From: Nostoc sp. KVJ20
Lineage (GTDB): Bacteria; Cyanobacteriota; Cyanobacteriia; Cyanobacteriales; Nostocaceae
Length of the DNA: 40,387 bases
Assembly: GCF_001712795.1 (NCBI RefSeq)
Contig: NZ_KV757554.1
Coordinates: 600-40,986 of the forward strand
Direction: 5' to 3'
Shown one piece after another: positions 24,753-32,409 of this stretch (position 1 is its first letter; every line of letters starts with the position of its first letter). The notes under the pieces were generated by a model. That model did no database searches, was not told the origin of the DNA, and saw only the letters and a program-made list of their open reading frames with translations. Both the position numbers and the translations under genes were made by a program.

Positions 24753-25592
24753 ATGATGGAATATACTTCATTACCTATTAATACCCAAACCGAAGTTATG
24801 CCCCGCACTGGATTTTTAGAAATTGAAAATTTAGTCAAGTCTTATCCGACACCTGATCAAGAGAACTTTGTCGTTTTAGATGGAGTTAATCTGACCATTG
24901 GTGAAGATGAATATATTTCTGTAATTGGTCACTCAGGTTGTGGAAAATCAACTCTACTCAAGATAGTAGCTGGTTTAGAAAAAGCAACTTCCGGCTCAGT
25001 CCGGCTAGATGGAAAAGAAATTCGTCAGCCAGGAGCCGAGCGGATGATGGTATTTCAGAACTATTCTTTGTTACCTTGGTTAACAGTACGAGAAAATATC
25101 CGTTTAGCTGTGGATGAAGTGCTAAAAAATGCTAATCGGGCTGAGAAAATTAGCATTGTAAATCAGCACTTGGCAATGGTAAACTTGACGGCGGCGGCTG
25201 ACAAATATCCTGATGAAATCTCTGGAGGTATGAAACAACGAGTAGGTATTGCCAGAGCTTTAGCAATTCGTCCTAAAATGTTGCTGATGGATGAACCTTT
25301 TGGGGCACTAGATGCGCTAACTCGTGGCAAATTGCAGCGGCAAGTATTAGATATTTGGGAAAATAATCGTCAAGCAGTGATGATGATTACCCACGATGTA
25401 GACGAAGCAATTTATATGTCCGATCGCATCGTCTTGATGACCAATGGCCCAGCTGCTAATATCGGGGAGATTTTAGAAGTTCCTTTTGAGCATCCACGCG
25501 ATCGCGCCGCCATGCGAAACTCAAAAGAATATTTTGAACTCCGCAACCACGCCCTAAATTTCCTTGATCGATATTTTGCCCAAGACGAGTAA
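24753..25592 (+). CDS. ABC transporter ATP-binding subunit, NrtD/CmpD type
   Basis: 279 residues from the ATG at 24753, with GGGAG seven bases upstream; an in-frame TTG at 24726 is a weaker alternative. It has Walker A GHSGCGKST, Q-loop FQNYSLLPW, signature SGGMKQRVGIARA, Walker B MLLMDEP and the switch His in MMITHDVDEA. NSLLPWLTVRENI-like sequence and the late THDVDEAIYMSDRIVLMTNGP are typical of NitT/TauT ATPases (NrtD, CmpD, SsuB, TauC). It should energise the permease and binding protein encoded upstream. The second riboswitch begins 22 bp after the stop. Confidence 0.93.
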   Translation: MMEYTSLPINTQTEVMPRTGFLEIENLVKSYPTPDQENFVVLDGVNLTIGEDEYISVIGHSGCGKSTLLKIVAGLEKATSGSVRLDGKEIRQPGAERMMVFQNYSLLPWLTVRENIRLAVDEVLKNANRAEKISIVNQHLAMVNLTAAADKYPDEISGGMKQRVGIARALAIRPKMLLMDEPFGALDALTRGKLQRQVLDIWENNRQAVMMITHDVDEAIYMSDRIVLMTNGPAANIGEILEVPFEHPRDRAAMRNSKEYFELRNHALNFLDRYFAQDE

Positions 25593-25613
25593 ATTAGATT
25601 ATCATTTTTTTAG

Positions 25614-25828
25614 TGGGTAGCCTAATTCAAATTCATGAAAGCTGGATTTGAAACGGAGGAACCAATGTTTGGGGCTAATCTTGCAGAGAGCGGCAATTTA
25701 AGAGTAAAAAGTGAAGAATAATTAATTTTTAACTCAACACTCAGCACTCACGACTCAGCACTCCTAAGAGAGAGACACCTTCCAGTCTTAGCCCGTCAGC
25801 TAACTCCGTAGGCAATGGAAGGAACCCC
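25614..25828 (+). ncRNA. ydaO-yuaA class riboswitch (c-di-AMP), copy 2
   Basis: Same core as copy 1: ACGGAGGAACCA (25653-25664), GGGGCTAATC (25671-25680), GCCCGTCAGCTAAC plus TCCGTAGGC (25791-25813). P1 pairs GGGTAGCCT (25615-25623) with AGGAACCC (25820-25827). P2 pairs TTCAAAT (25626-25632) with ATTTGAA (25646-25652). Both helices differ in sequence from copy 1 yet keep pairing, which is covariation. The variable arm holds degenerate heptamers (CACTCAG, CACTCAC, GACTCAG; 25729-25764). Downstream are a UspA-like gene and a permease. Confidence 0.87.
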
Positions 25829-25867
25829 CAAGAGTTTGGCTGTAATACAGTTATTATTGGGGTTTCC
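25821..25867 (+). promoter_or_regulatory. Hairpin overlapping P1 of riboswitch 2 (candidate expression platform)
   Basis: GGAACCCCCAA (25821-25831) can pair with TTGGGGTTTCC (25857-25867) with one mismatch. The left arm shares bases with the 3' strand of P1, so the two structures exclude each other. No U-tract follows, so classical termination is uncertain. Confidence 0.55.
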
Positions 25868-25990
25868 TTGACTGATTTAAGATTTGAGATTTTGGTTATC
25901 GTTACTCAATCTAAAATCCAAAATCCAAAATCCAAAATTTGTCCCCCCTGCTTCTCATTGCTAATTCATTTCATTGGGAGAAGTAAAGCT

Positions 25991-26626
25991 GTGCAAATCA
26001 AGCCAATGTTAGCACGTCTACAAAGTGCCACAGGTCGAGATGACTTAATTGAACAAATGGTACTGCTGCCAGAACCAAAAAAACCTTTTTATAACAAAGC
26101 TCAAAGCTCAAAAGCGGTTAATTTAATTGTTGCTTATGACGGATCTCCCAAAAGTCATACGGCATTAGATGTTGCCTTTTGGATTGCCCATCAAACCCGT
26201 TTAGCTACTAATGTAGAAGTTACAGTTCAAGCTGTTTATGTATTAGAAGATAATCAAAGCAGCCAGTATCCAAATATCTTGAGTTTTCCACAACAACAGC
26301 CTTCATTGGAATGTCAGGTTAGTGAAGTATCAAAGTCTGTCACACTAGTATTAACTCAACCAAAATTGCAGACAGTAGTAACTCCCCTACAACAAGCAGA
26401 TATAATTCTCTGGCAAGCTCGAAGTTTGGCTGAAGAATGGCAGGGTTGCTTCAAATCTCATTTGCGCTTTGGCTGCATTTCCACAGAACTAGCCAAAGTT
26501 GTTGAAGCAGAAAATGCCGATATTCTGTTTTTAGGTTGCAACTCTGTGAATCATCCGATGATTGAGGCACTAGGCTCTAATTTTCCCTGCGCCGTTTTGG
26601 GTATTCCCAGTTGTATTGATGAATAA
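25991..26626 (+). CDS. UspA-like (universal stress) protein
   Basis: 211 residues from a GTG at 25991 (GGGAGAAG lies about ten bases upstream). The same frame opens at a TTG at 25868, but that extension is encoded by AAAATCC repeats and was not used. The Usp fold shows as NLIVAYDGSPKSHTALDVAFWIAHQ, then a middle part, then AKVVEAENADILFLGCNSVNHPMIEAL. A complete G-x2-G-x9-G-S/T ATP motif is not evident, since the end reads LGSNFPCAVLGIP. The role is probably regulatory. It lies directly after the second c-di-AMP riboswitch and is followed by a terminator and a permease gene. Confidence 0.75.
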   Translation: MQIKPMLARLQSATGRDDLIEQMVLLPEPKKPFYNKAQSSKAVNLIVAYDGSPKSHTALDVAFWIAHQTRLATNVEVTVQAVYVLEDNQSSQYPNILSFPQQQPSLECQVSEVSKSVTLVLTQPKLQTVVTPLQQADIILWQARSLAEEWQGCFKSHLRFGCISTELAKVVEAENADILFLGCNSVNHPMIEALGSNFPCAVLGIPSCIDE

Positions 26627-26673
26627 TCGCTATTTCAAATTTCAGTAATTTTTATCCAATTTTAATCACAGAT

Positions 26674-26701
26674 AAGTCACCTATAAATAGGTGGCTTTTT
26701 T
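26674..26701 (+). terminator. Intrinsic terminator after the UspA-like gene
   Basis: A stem AGTCACCTAT / ATAGGTGGCT with a 2-nt centre and one wobble pair is followed by TTTTTT. It lies 47 bp after the Usp stop and 40 bp before the permease start, so it may separate the two genes or allow partial read-through. Confidence 0.8.
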
Positions 26702-26740
26702 CGCTACTATTCAACCAATTAAACTTCGAGAGGTTAGGGT

Positions 26741-28078
26741 GTGGAAAACTGGCAAGCAATCCTTAGTGTGATTACGTTTATAAGCGTCATTGTTTTAGTA
26801 ATGACAGAATGGGTACATCTCACTATTGCGGCATTATTGGGAGCATTATTATTAGTTTTTAGCAACGTCATGACTTTGCAAGAAGCTGTTGGTTACATCG
26901 GCAAAAGTCATGGAACACTCGGTTTATTTTTTGGAGTTATGGTGTTAGTACGGGCTTTTGAGCCTACGAAGATATTTGATTATTTAGCCACTCAAATAGT
27001 ACTTCTAGCTAAAGGACAAGGCAAACGTCTATTACTTGGTATTGTGGCTATAGTGACACCCATTTGTGCAGTCTTACCAAATGCCACAACAGTAATGTTG
27101 CTAGCACCTTTAATTCCACCAATGGCGGAAGAAGTTGGGATAAATTTCGTCCCCTTATTGATTTTAATGGTGTTTGTTGCTAATAGTGCCGGACTGCTGA
27201 CTTTAGTTGGTGATCCTGCTACATTTATTGTCGGTGATGCTGTAAATATCAGCTTTACAGATTATTTATTGGAATTGAGTTTAGGAGGAGTAATTGCTAT
27301 TGTCATAGTGATTGCAACGCTACCATTTTTATTCCGTAAAATTTGGAATACACAGTTAGATAATCTTGAAGAACTGCCGCACCCGCAAATAAATCATCCA
27401 CGTGCTTTAAGCTTTGGTGCAATTATTGTATTTTTCGTCCTATTATTTTTTGTCATCGGAGAATCTTTACCAGTTCCGATTTCACCTGCTGCCGCAGCTT
27501 TGTTAGGAGCAGCTTTAGCTTTGCTTTTATCTCACCATAGCAAAATTGATTCAGTTAACAACATTTTGCGGGATGTAGACTGGAGTACATTGATATTTTT
27601 TATGAGTATTTTCGTTCTAATTGGAGGACTAGAAAAAACAGGTGTAATCAATGGCTTATCAGGAATATTGGCAGTAATTTTAGGAAAAAATATTATCCTG
27701 GGTTCCCTATTTTTATTATTTTTTGTGGGGATATTATCTAGCGTAGTTCCTAATATTCCTTTAGTGGTGGGGATGGTTCCCTTACTTAAACAATATATTG
27801 TGACTGTCGGATTAGCACCCACAGAAGTTTTAGCACAAGACTTTCAAGGACAGTTTCCGCCAGAAGTATTACCCCTGTTTTATGCCATGATGTTTGGTGC
27901 AACTTTAGGAGGTAATGGCACACTTGTAGGTGCATCATCTAATATCGTAGCCGCTGGGATTTCTGAGCAGCATGGACGCCGCATTTCATTTAAAACTTTT
28001 CTCCACTACGGTATTCCAGTGATGCTATTACAACTGGTAGCTTCAGCTTTATATGTGTTAGTTCGCTTTTTACTTTAG
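26741..28078 (+). CDS. ArsB/NhaD/SLC13 (ion transporter superfamily) permease
   Basis: 445 residues, GTG start with GAGAGG eleven bases upstream. About eleven membrane helices in two halves. The conserved ion-transporter elements are NATTVMLLAPLIPPMAEEVG, LVGDPATFIVGDA in the first half, and VVPNIPLVVGMVPLL plus GATLGGNGTLVGASSNIVAAG in the second. These resemble the human P protein and bacterial ArsB/NhaD-type carriers, which move small anions or exchange Na+/H+. The substrate is unknown. It follows the c-di-AMP riboswitch-Usp unit, which suggests an osmotic or ion-balance role, but a terminator lies between. Confidence 0.87.
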   Translation: MENWQAILSVITFISVIVLVMTEWVHLTIAALLGALLLVFSNVMTLQEAVGYIGKSHGTLGLFFGVMVLVRAFEPTKIFDYLATQIVLLAKGQGKRLLLGIVAIVTPICAVLPNATTVMLLAPLIPPMAEEVGINFVPLLILMVFVANSAGLLTLVGDPATFIVGDAVNISFTDYLLELSLGGVIAIVIVIATLPFLFRKIWNTQLDNLEELPHPQINHPRALSFGAIIVFFVLLFFVIGESLPVPISPAAAALLGAALALLLSHHSKIDSVNNILRDVDWSTLIFFMSIFVLIGGLEKTGVINGLSGILAVILGKNIILGSLFLLFFVGILSSVVPNIPLVVGMVPLLKQYIVTVGLAPTEVLAQDFQGQFPPEVLPLFYAMMFGATLGGNGTLVGASSNIVAAGISEQHGRRISFKTFLHYGIPVMLLQLVASALYVLVRFLL

Positions 28079-28283
28079 CTCTGAGTAGGCGTAAGTAATT
28101 AAAAGTTTGTAATAAGCGGCTCCATCTCTCAAAGTAGAGCTAAAGCCGTTTTAGGTGTTTAATTTCTAGTACTCCACCACATTAATTTTGATAAGTTCTT
28201 AGTGAGTAACTTTAGCCCTGCTTGAAGCACTAAAGTGCTGACTACGAAATATTTTCAGCAGTCAAAATGGCTGTGGCAGACTA

Positions 28284-28487
28284 TTAGTAACCGATTATGT
28301 GTAATACGTCGCGCAGAACGCTAAAACCAGCTAAATCCCAAAGTAAATAGGCAAGAAAGCCAATAGCTGCTAATCGACCATTCCAGATTTCGGCTTGAGG
28401 AGTCCAGCCAAACAAAAATGCGTTGCGATCTATGCCGTTATAAGCTTTAGCAACAGTTGATAAATCAGTTGAAGGACGTGTTTCCAT
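28284..28487 (-). CDS. High-light-inducible protein (HLIP, one-helix)
   Basis: 67 residues with the chlorophyll-binding helix signature AEIWNGRLAAIGFLAYLLWDLAG (residues 32-54), the ExxNGR motif of the CAB/ELIP/HLIP family. One transmembrane helix lies in thylakoids. HLIPs bind chlorophyll and carotenoid, quench excess excitation and accompany photosystem II assembly. It stands alone between a convergent permease gene and a divergent large membrane protein gene. A perfect 8-bp inverted repeat lies 63-85 bp upstream. A clear HLR1 (RpaB) double hexamer was not found. Confidence 0.94.
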   Translation of the reverse strand: METRPSTDLSTVAKAYNGIDRNAFLFGWTPQAEIWNGRLAAIGFLAYLLWDLAGFSVLRDVLHIIGY

Positions 28488-28973
28488 TTTTTTTACTCAA
28501 GATGTGTTTGTTAACTTTAATGTAGCTATTTATAACTAAACTGCTTTATGCCTATAGGAACAAACTATAGGCACTTCTTCTGGACGATAATCAACAACAT
28601 ATTGGTACGGACAAATCCACCTTGAGAGGGTGACAACAAATAACTATGTAAATAAATCCAAATTATGCATTGACAAGTTTACAATTGAGGCAAATAAATC
28701 GCTATAAATCAGCAATCAAAAATTAAAATGAACGATATATACATAATCTTATCTGCCAATTAGATGAAGTTTTTGCCAAGAGATAAGAAAAGTTATATCT
28801 TGCGCTGGATGAGGGTTTCAGCCTTTGGATGGATGCTTTAAACAGCTAAATTCTACGATTCTGATCTAAAGAGTTAGGTATTGCCATAGGTACAAAAATA
28901 AATAAATACTAAGAGTTGCTTCTCAAGAAAATCTTAATTCCCCCAAATTTAAACCTTAGAAGAAGGAAATACA
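28488..28973. other. Divergent promoter region between hli and the 1039-aa gene
   Basis: 486 bp, AT-rich, no ORF with support. The inverted repeat GCCTATAG-N7-CTATAGGC lies at 28550-28572. No further structure stands out. The plus-strand gene has a good ribosome site (GAAGGA) at the right end. Confidence 0.6.
28550..28572. promoter_or_regulatory. Perfect inverted repeat upstream of hli, candidate operator
   Basis: GCCTATAG, 7-nt spacer, CTATAGGC. The spacing and position (63-85 bp from the hli start) suit a dimeric regulator, but no known site is recognised. Confidence 0.4.
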
Positions 28974-31900
28974 ATGTTCCAAAGTACGGACATCATGCTA
29001 GGACTCTACAAACCACTATTGTGGGTGGCACAGATTCCAGCAGAATCCTCAAACGTCACACCAGCACAGGCATCGGCTCTCGTTTCCGGGCCGCGCTTTT
29101 TTGTGGCTTTAATCTCCGGCGTGATTCTAGCCTTTGCTTTCCAATTAGTTCTAACTAATCTCTCCCTTGCAGCCGGTATTTCCTACCTGGGGCACTCATC
29201 TGATTCGGATTCAGATGATGGGGAAGTCGGAAGTTTGGGTGGCAGCATTCGCAAAATCGGCACAGCAGTGGGGATTTGGACATTAATCACTGTGACGATC
29301 GCCTTATTAATCGCTTCTTTCCTCGCAGTAAAATTGAGCCTGGTAATCTTAGATCCAGGATTGGGAGCGATTCTCGGTTTGGTGATTTGGGGTGCTTACT
29401 TTCTAATTCTCGTTTGGGTAAGTTCCACCACAGTAGGCTCCTTAATTGGCTCAGTCGTCAATACAGCAACCTCCGGGTTTCAGGCGATTATGGGGACTGC
29501 TACCGCCGCACTGGGCGCTAAAGCTGTGAATAACCAAGTGGTCGCAACAGCTGAAGCCGCCGCCGCCGCCGTTCGTCGGGAACTAGGAAGCGCCATTGAC
29601 CCCGTAAGTATCCGGGAAAACATTGAAGATTACTTAGAAAAGATCCGTCCTCCAGAAATCGATGTGTCAAAGATTCGGAGTGATTTTGAAAATTTACTCA
29701 ACGATCCGCAGTTAAAAGCGATCGCAGGGACTCCAGATATCCGCAACATCGACCGCCAAAAGTTCATCGAGTTAGTCAGCAGCCGCACCGACCTTTCCAA
29801 AAAAGACGTTAGCCGCATTGCTGATACGCTGTATAAAGTTTGGCAGCAAGTGGTAAGTCAGCAACCACCCACGGAAGACCGTTTGGGTGAGTTGATGGAT
29901 TATCTAAAATCACTTCCACCAGGACAAAGCAAGACAGATGAACTCAACGCCAAGCTGGATCGGTTAGTCGCAGAAAAGGGTGGTTCCAAAGAATCTGACC
30001 AAAAGGCAGCTACGGGGCCAATTCAAAGTACACTCCAGCAAGGACTATCTGCCTTAACCGGCATTGTGTTGGGAAGAACAGATTTGTCTGATTTGGATGT
30101 AGAAAAAATCTTGCGTAGCCTCACCACTGCCAAAGATAAAGTCACCCAAGAAGCAGATAAGCTAGGGTTGCCAACACCATCGCAACCTTATAGTCCGATT
30201 CGGGCTGATGTAGAAAATTACCTCTACAACACTTATGCTTGGCAACTGAGTCCAGAAAAAATCACTCAGGAATTTCATGATGTCATCTACGACCCCGCAG
30301 CTGACCCTGGAATCGTCCGCAGGGAACTAGAACGACTATCTCGTAATGATTTCGCCAAAATCCTCCAACAGCGGGGATTGCTCACTCAAGGACAAATTCA
30401 GCGCATTGCCGATCGGTTAGAAACTGTCCGTAAAGAAGTGCTAGTGACAGTGAGAGCGAACGAAGAAAGAGATATAGTCCAAGATTTGCAACGCGCAGTG
30501 GAAAGTTATCTGCTCGTTACTCCAAAAGCAGATTTTACAGCCGAAGGCATTGAGCAGAATTTCAAACCTCTGTTGCAAGACCCAGAGGCAGATTATGAAA
30601 CTCTGACATTGCGATTGGCGCAGGTTGAAAGGCAGGAAATTCGGGAGATATTGCTGCAACGTAATGATGTCCAGCTATATGAAGTAGACACCATTCTGGA
30701 TGAGTTGGAAAAACAACGCGATCGCGTCTTGGTAGAATCCAAAGGACTAGCTGAACAGGCACAATATCAAGCAGAAACCCTGTGGCTGAATGTAGAATCA
30801 TATCTGCGTAACACCGGAAAATCAGAACTGAATCCTGATGCCATCCGCGCCGACTTCAAAAAGTTACTGGAAGATCCCCAAGGTGGAATCACCTCAATTC
30901 GGGCGCGATTGTCTCGCTTTGACCGCGATACCTTGGTGCAATTGTTGAATCAGCGGGAAGATTTGAGTGAAGATCAAATTAATCAAATCATCAATACTGC
31001 TGAGGAGTCATGGCATAGTATTCGCCACACACCCCAAGCTTTAGCAGATAAGGCGAAAGAGCAATACGACTCTGTTACCACCACGATCGCAGATTATCTC
31101 CGGAATACTGGTAAACAAGAATTGAATCCAGAAGGTATTCAACGAGATTTGACCAGATTGTTTGAAAATCCCAAAGAGGGAGCGGTAGCACTACGCCGTC
31201 GGTTGTCGCAGTTAGACCGGGATACACTGGTGAAGTTGCTTAGTCAACGTCAAGATTTGAGTGAAGAACAAGTCAATGAAATCATTGATTCCACCCAAAC
31301 TTCGATTCGCAACTTTGTACGTGCGCCTCGTCGCCTTGCTAGCCGCACACAGCAAAGAGTGGAAACATTCAAAGGTTATGTGGAAGAGTATCTGCGCCAA
31401 ACAGGCAAAGAAGAACTCAATCCTGAAGGTATCAAACGCGACTTGCAATTATTGTTGCACGATCCACGAGTCGGGGTGGAAAGTTTTAGCGATCGCCTTT
31501 CCCATTTTGACCGTTCTACCATCATCGCCCTGCTGAAAATTCGGGAAGATATTTCTGATGAAGAAGCGGCGCGGATTGCCGACAACATTGTATCCGTCAG
31601 AGATCAATTTGTAGAACAAGTGCGGAATATTCAACGAGGCATTCAAGATGCAATTGATGGAGTTTTTGGCCGCATTCGTAACTACCTCAACTCCTTGGAT
31701 CGCCCGGAACTTAACTATGACAGCATCAAGCACGATGTTCGCACATTCTTTGACGATCCCCAGGCGGGGTTTGATGCTCTGCGCGATCGTCTATCCTCTT
31801 TTGACCGTGATACCCTAGTGGCAATTATGAGTTCTCGTGAGGACATCTCCGAGGAAGATGCCAACCGGATTATCGACCAAATTGAACGGGCCCGCAACAC

Positions 31901-32093
31901 AGTATTACAACGTGCAGAACGCATACAGCACGAAGCCCAACGCCGCCTAGAACAGGTGAAACATCAAGCCCAGCGGCAAGCAGAAGAAACCCGCAAAGCC
32001 GCAGCTACAGCAGCTTGGTGGCTGTTTGCCACAGCACTCGTCTCCGCGATTTTCTCTGCATTAGGAGGAGCGATCGCTGTAATTGCGCTGTAG
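28974..32093 (+). CDS. Large membrane-anchored protein with ~97-residue helical repeats
   Basis: 1039 residues; GAAGGA lies seven bases before the ATG. The N-terminal part has three probable membrane helices (about 41-66, 98-122, 126-150) with an acidic loop SDSDSDDGE between the first two, then an Ala-rich stretch (171-200). From about 210 to 985 come seven related units. The last four start near residues 605, 703, 801 and 897 and share YLRNTGKxELNPxGI, then DL-x-LLxDP, then LSxFDRDTLVxLL and REDLSEExxxxII. A basic, Gln-rich helix (975-1010) leads to a C-terminal membrane helix (1012-1037). No enzymatic motif is seen. It may be a scaffold or membrane-shaping protein; automated annotation sometimes calls relatives transporters, which the architecture does not support. 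Function unknown. Confidence 0.85.
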   Translation: MFQSTDIMLGLYKPLLWVAQIPAESSNVTPAQASALVSGPRFFVALISGVILAFAFQLVLTNLSLAAGISYLGHSSDSDSDDGEVGSLGGSIRKIGTAVGIWTLITVTIALLIASFLAVKLSLVILDPGLGAILGLVIWGAYFLILVWVSSTTVGSLIGSVVNTATSGFQAIMGTATAALGAKAVNNQVVATAEAAAAAVRRELGSAIDPVSIRENIEDYLEKIRPPEIDVSKIRSDFENLLNDPQLKAIAGTPDIRNIDRQKFIELVSSRTDLSKKDVSRIADTLYKVWQQVVSQQPPTEDRLGELMDYLKSLPPGQSKTDELNAKLDRLVAEKGGSKESDQKAATGPIQSTLQQGLSALTGIVLGRTDLSDLDVEKILRSLTTAKDKVTQEADKLGLPTPSQPYSPIRADVENYLYNTYAWQLSPEKITQEFHDVIYDPAADPGIVRRELERLSRNDFAKILQQRGLLTQGQIQRIADRLETVRKEVLVTVRANEERDIVQDLQRAVESYLLVTPKADFTAEGIEQNFKPLLQDPEADYETLTLRLAQVERQEIREILLQRNDVQLYEVDTILDELEKQRDRVLVESKGLAEQAQYQAETLWLNVESYLRNTGKSELNPDAIRADFKKLLEDPQGGITSIRARLSRFDRDTLVQLLNQREDLSEDQINQIINTAEESWHSIRHTPQALADKAKEQYDSVTTTIADYLRNTGKQELNPEGIQRDLTRLFENPKEGAVALRRRLSQLDRDTLVKLLSQRQDLSEEQVNEIIDSTQTSIRNFVRAPRRLASRTQQRVETFKGYVEEYLRQTGKEELNPEGIKRDLQLLLHDPRVGVESFSDRLSHFDRSTIIALLKIREDISDEEAARIADNIVSVRDQFVEQVRNIQRGIQDAIDGVFGRIRNYLNSLDRPELNYDSIKHDVRTFFDDPQAGFDALRDRLSSFDRDTLVAIMSSREDISEEDANRIIDQIERARNTVLQRAERIQHEAQRRLEQVKHQAQRQAEETRKAAATAAWWLFATALVSAIFSALGGAIAVIAL

Positions 32094-32117
32094 TTTAAGT
32101 TGTCTCCGCTAACTTTT

Positions 32118-32144
32118 AAGCCTCCCGGTATGGGAGGCTTTTTT
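32118..32144 (+). terminator. Intrinsic terminator after the 1039-aa gene
   Basis: Stem AAGCCTCCC / GGGAGGCTT with a 5-nt loop (GGTAT), followed by TTTT. It lies 25 bp past the stop codon. Confidence 0.9.
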
Positions 32145-32219
32145 GTATTTAGGACTTACGCTGTAGGGTTTATTCATGAACATTGGTTTCAAGTTAAGCT
32201 TAAACGCTTATCCCACATA

Positions 32220-32314
32220 CGTTTTACCCCCCTTAATCCCCCCTTGTAAAGGGGGGAAACAAGAAAATCTAGTTCCCTCCCCTTTACAAGGGGAGGGTTA
32301 GGGTGGGGTAACAC
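32220..32314. repeat. Dispersed repeat of CCCCTT/AAGGGG palindromes, copy 1
   Basis: Contains CCCCCCTTGTAAAGGGGGG and CTCCCCTTTACAAGGGGAG joined by a segment reading AACAAGAAAATCTAGTTCCC. Its reverse complement matches 40238-40375, apart from a 45-bp insertion there. The remaining 32145-32409 stretch holds only this element and low-information sequence. Confidence 0.85.
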
Positions 32315-32409
32315 GGTGATGGGATGGAACTCAATATCACGAGTGGGGGCGCACAGCTAGGTGTACGCCCCCACGAAGGAATGTATTCCACTGAATTGAA
32401 ATATATTAT

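Noticed and set aside
25868..25990. N-terminal extension of the Usp-like gene from TTG
   Set aside because: Encoded by AAAATCC repeats and directly overlapping the riboswitch hairpin; GTG at 25991 fits better.
28630..28660. HLR1 (RpaB) element upstream of hli
   Set aside because: Only one half resembles TTTACATA on the minus strand; the second half does not match.
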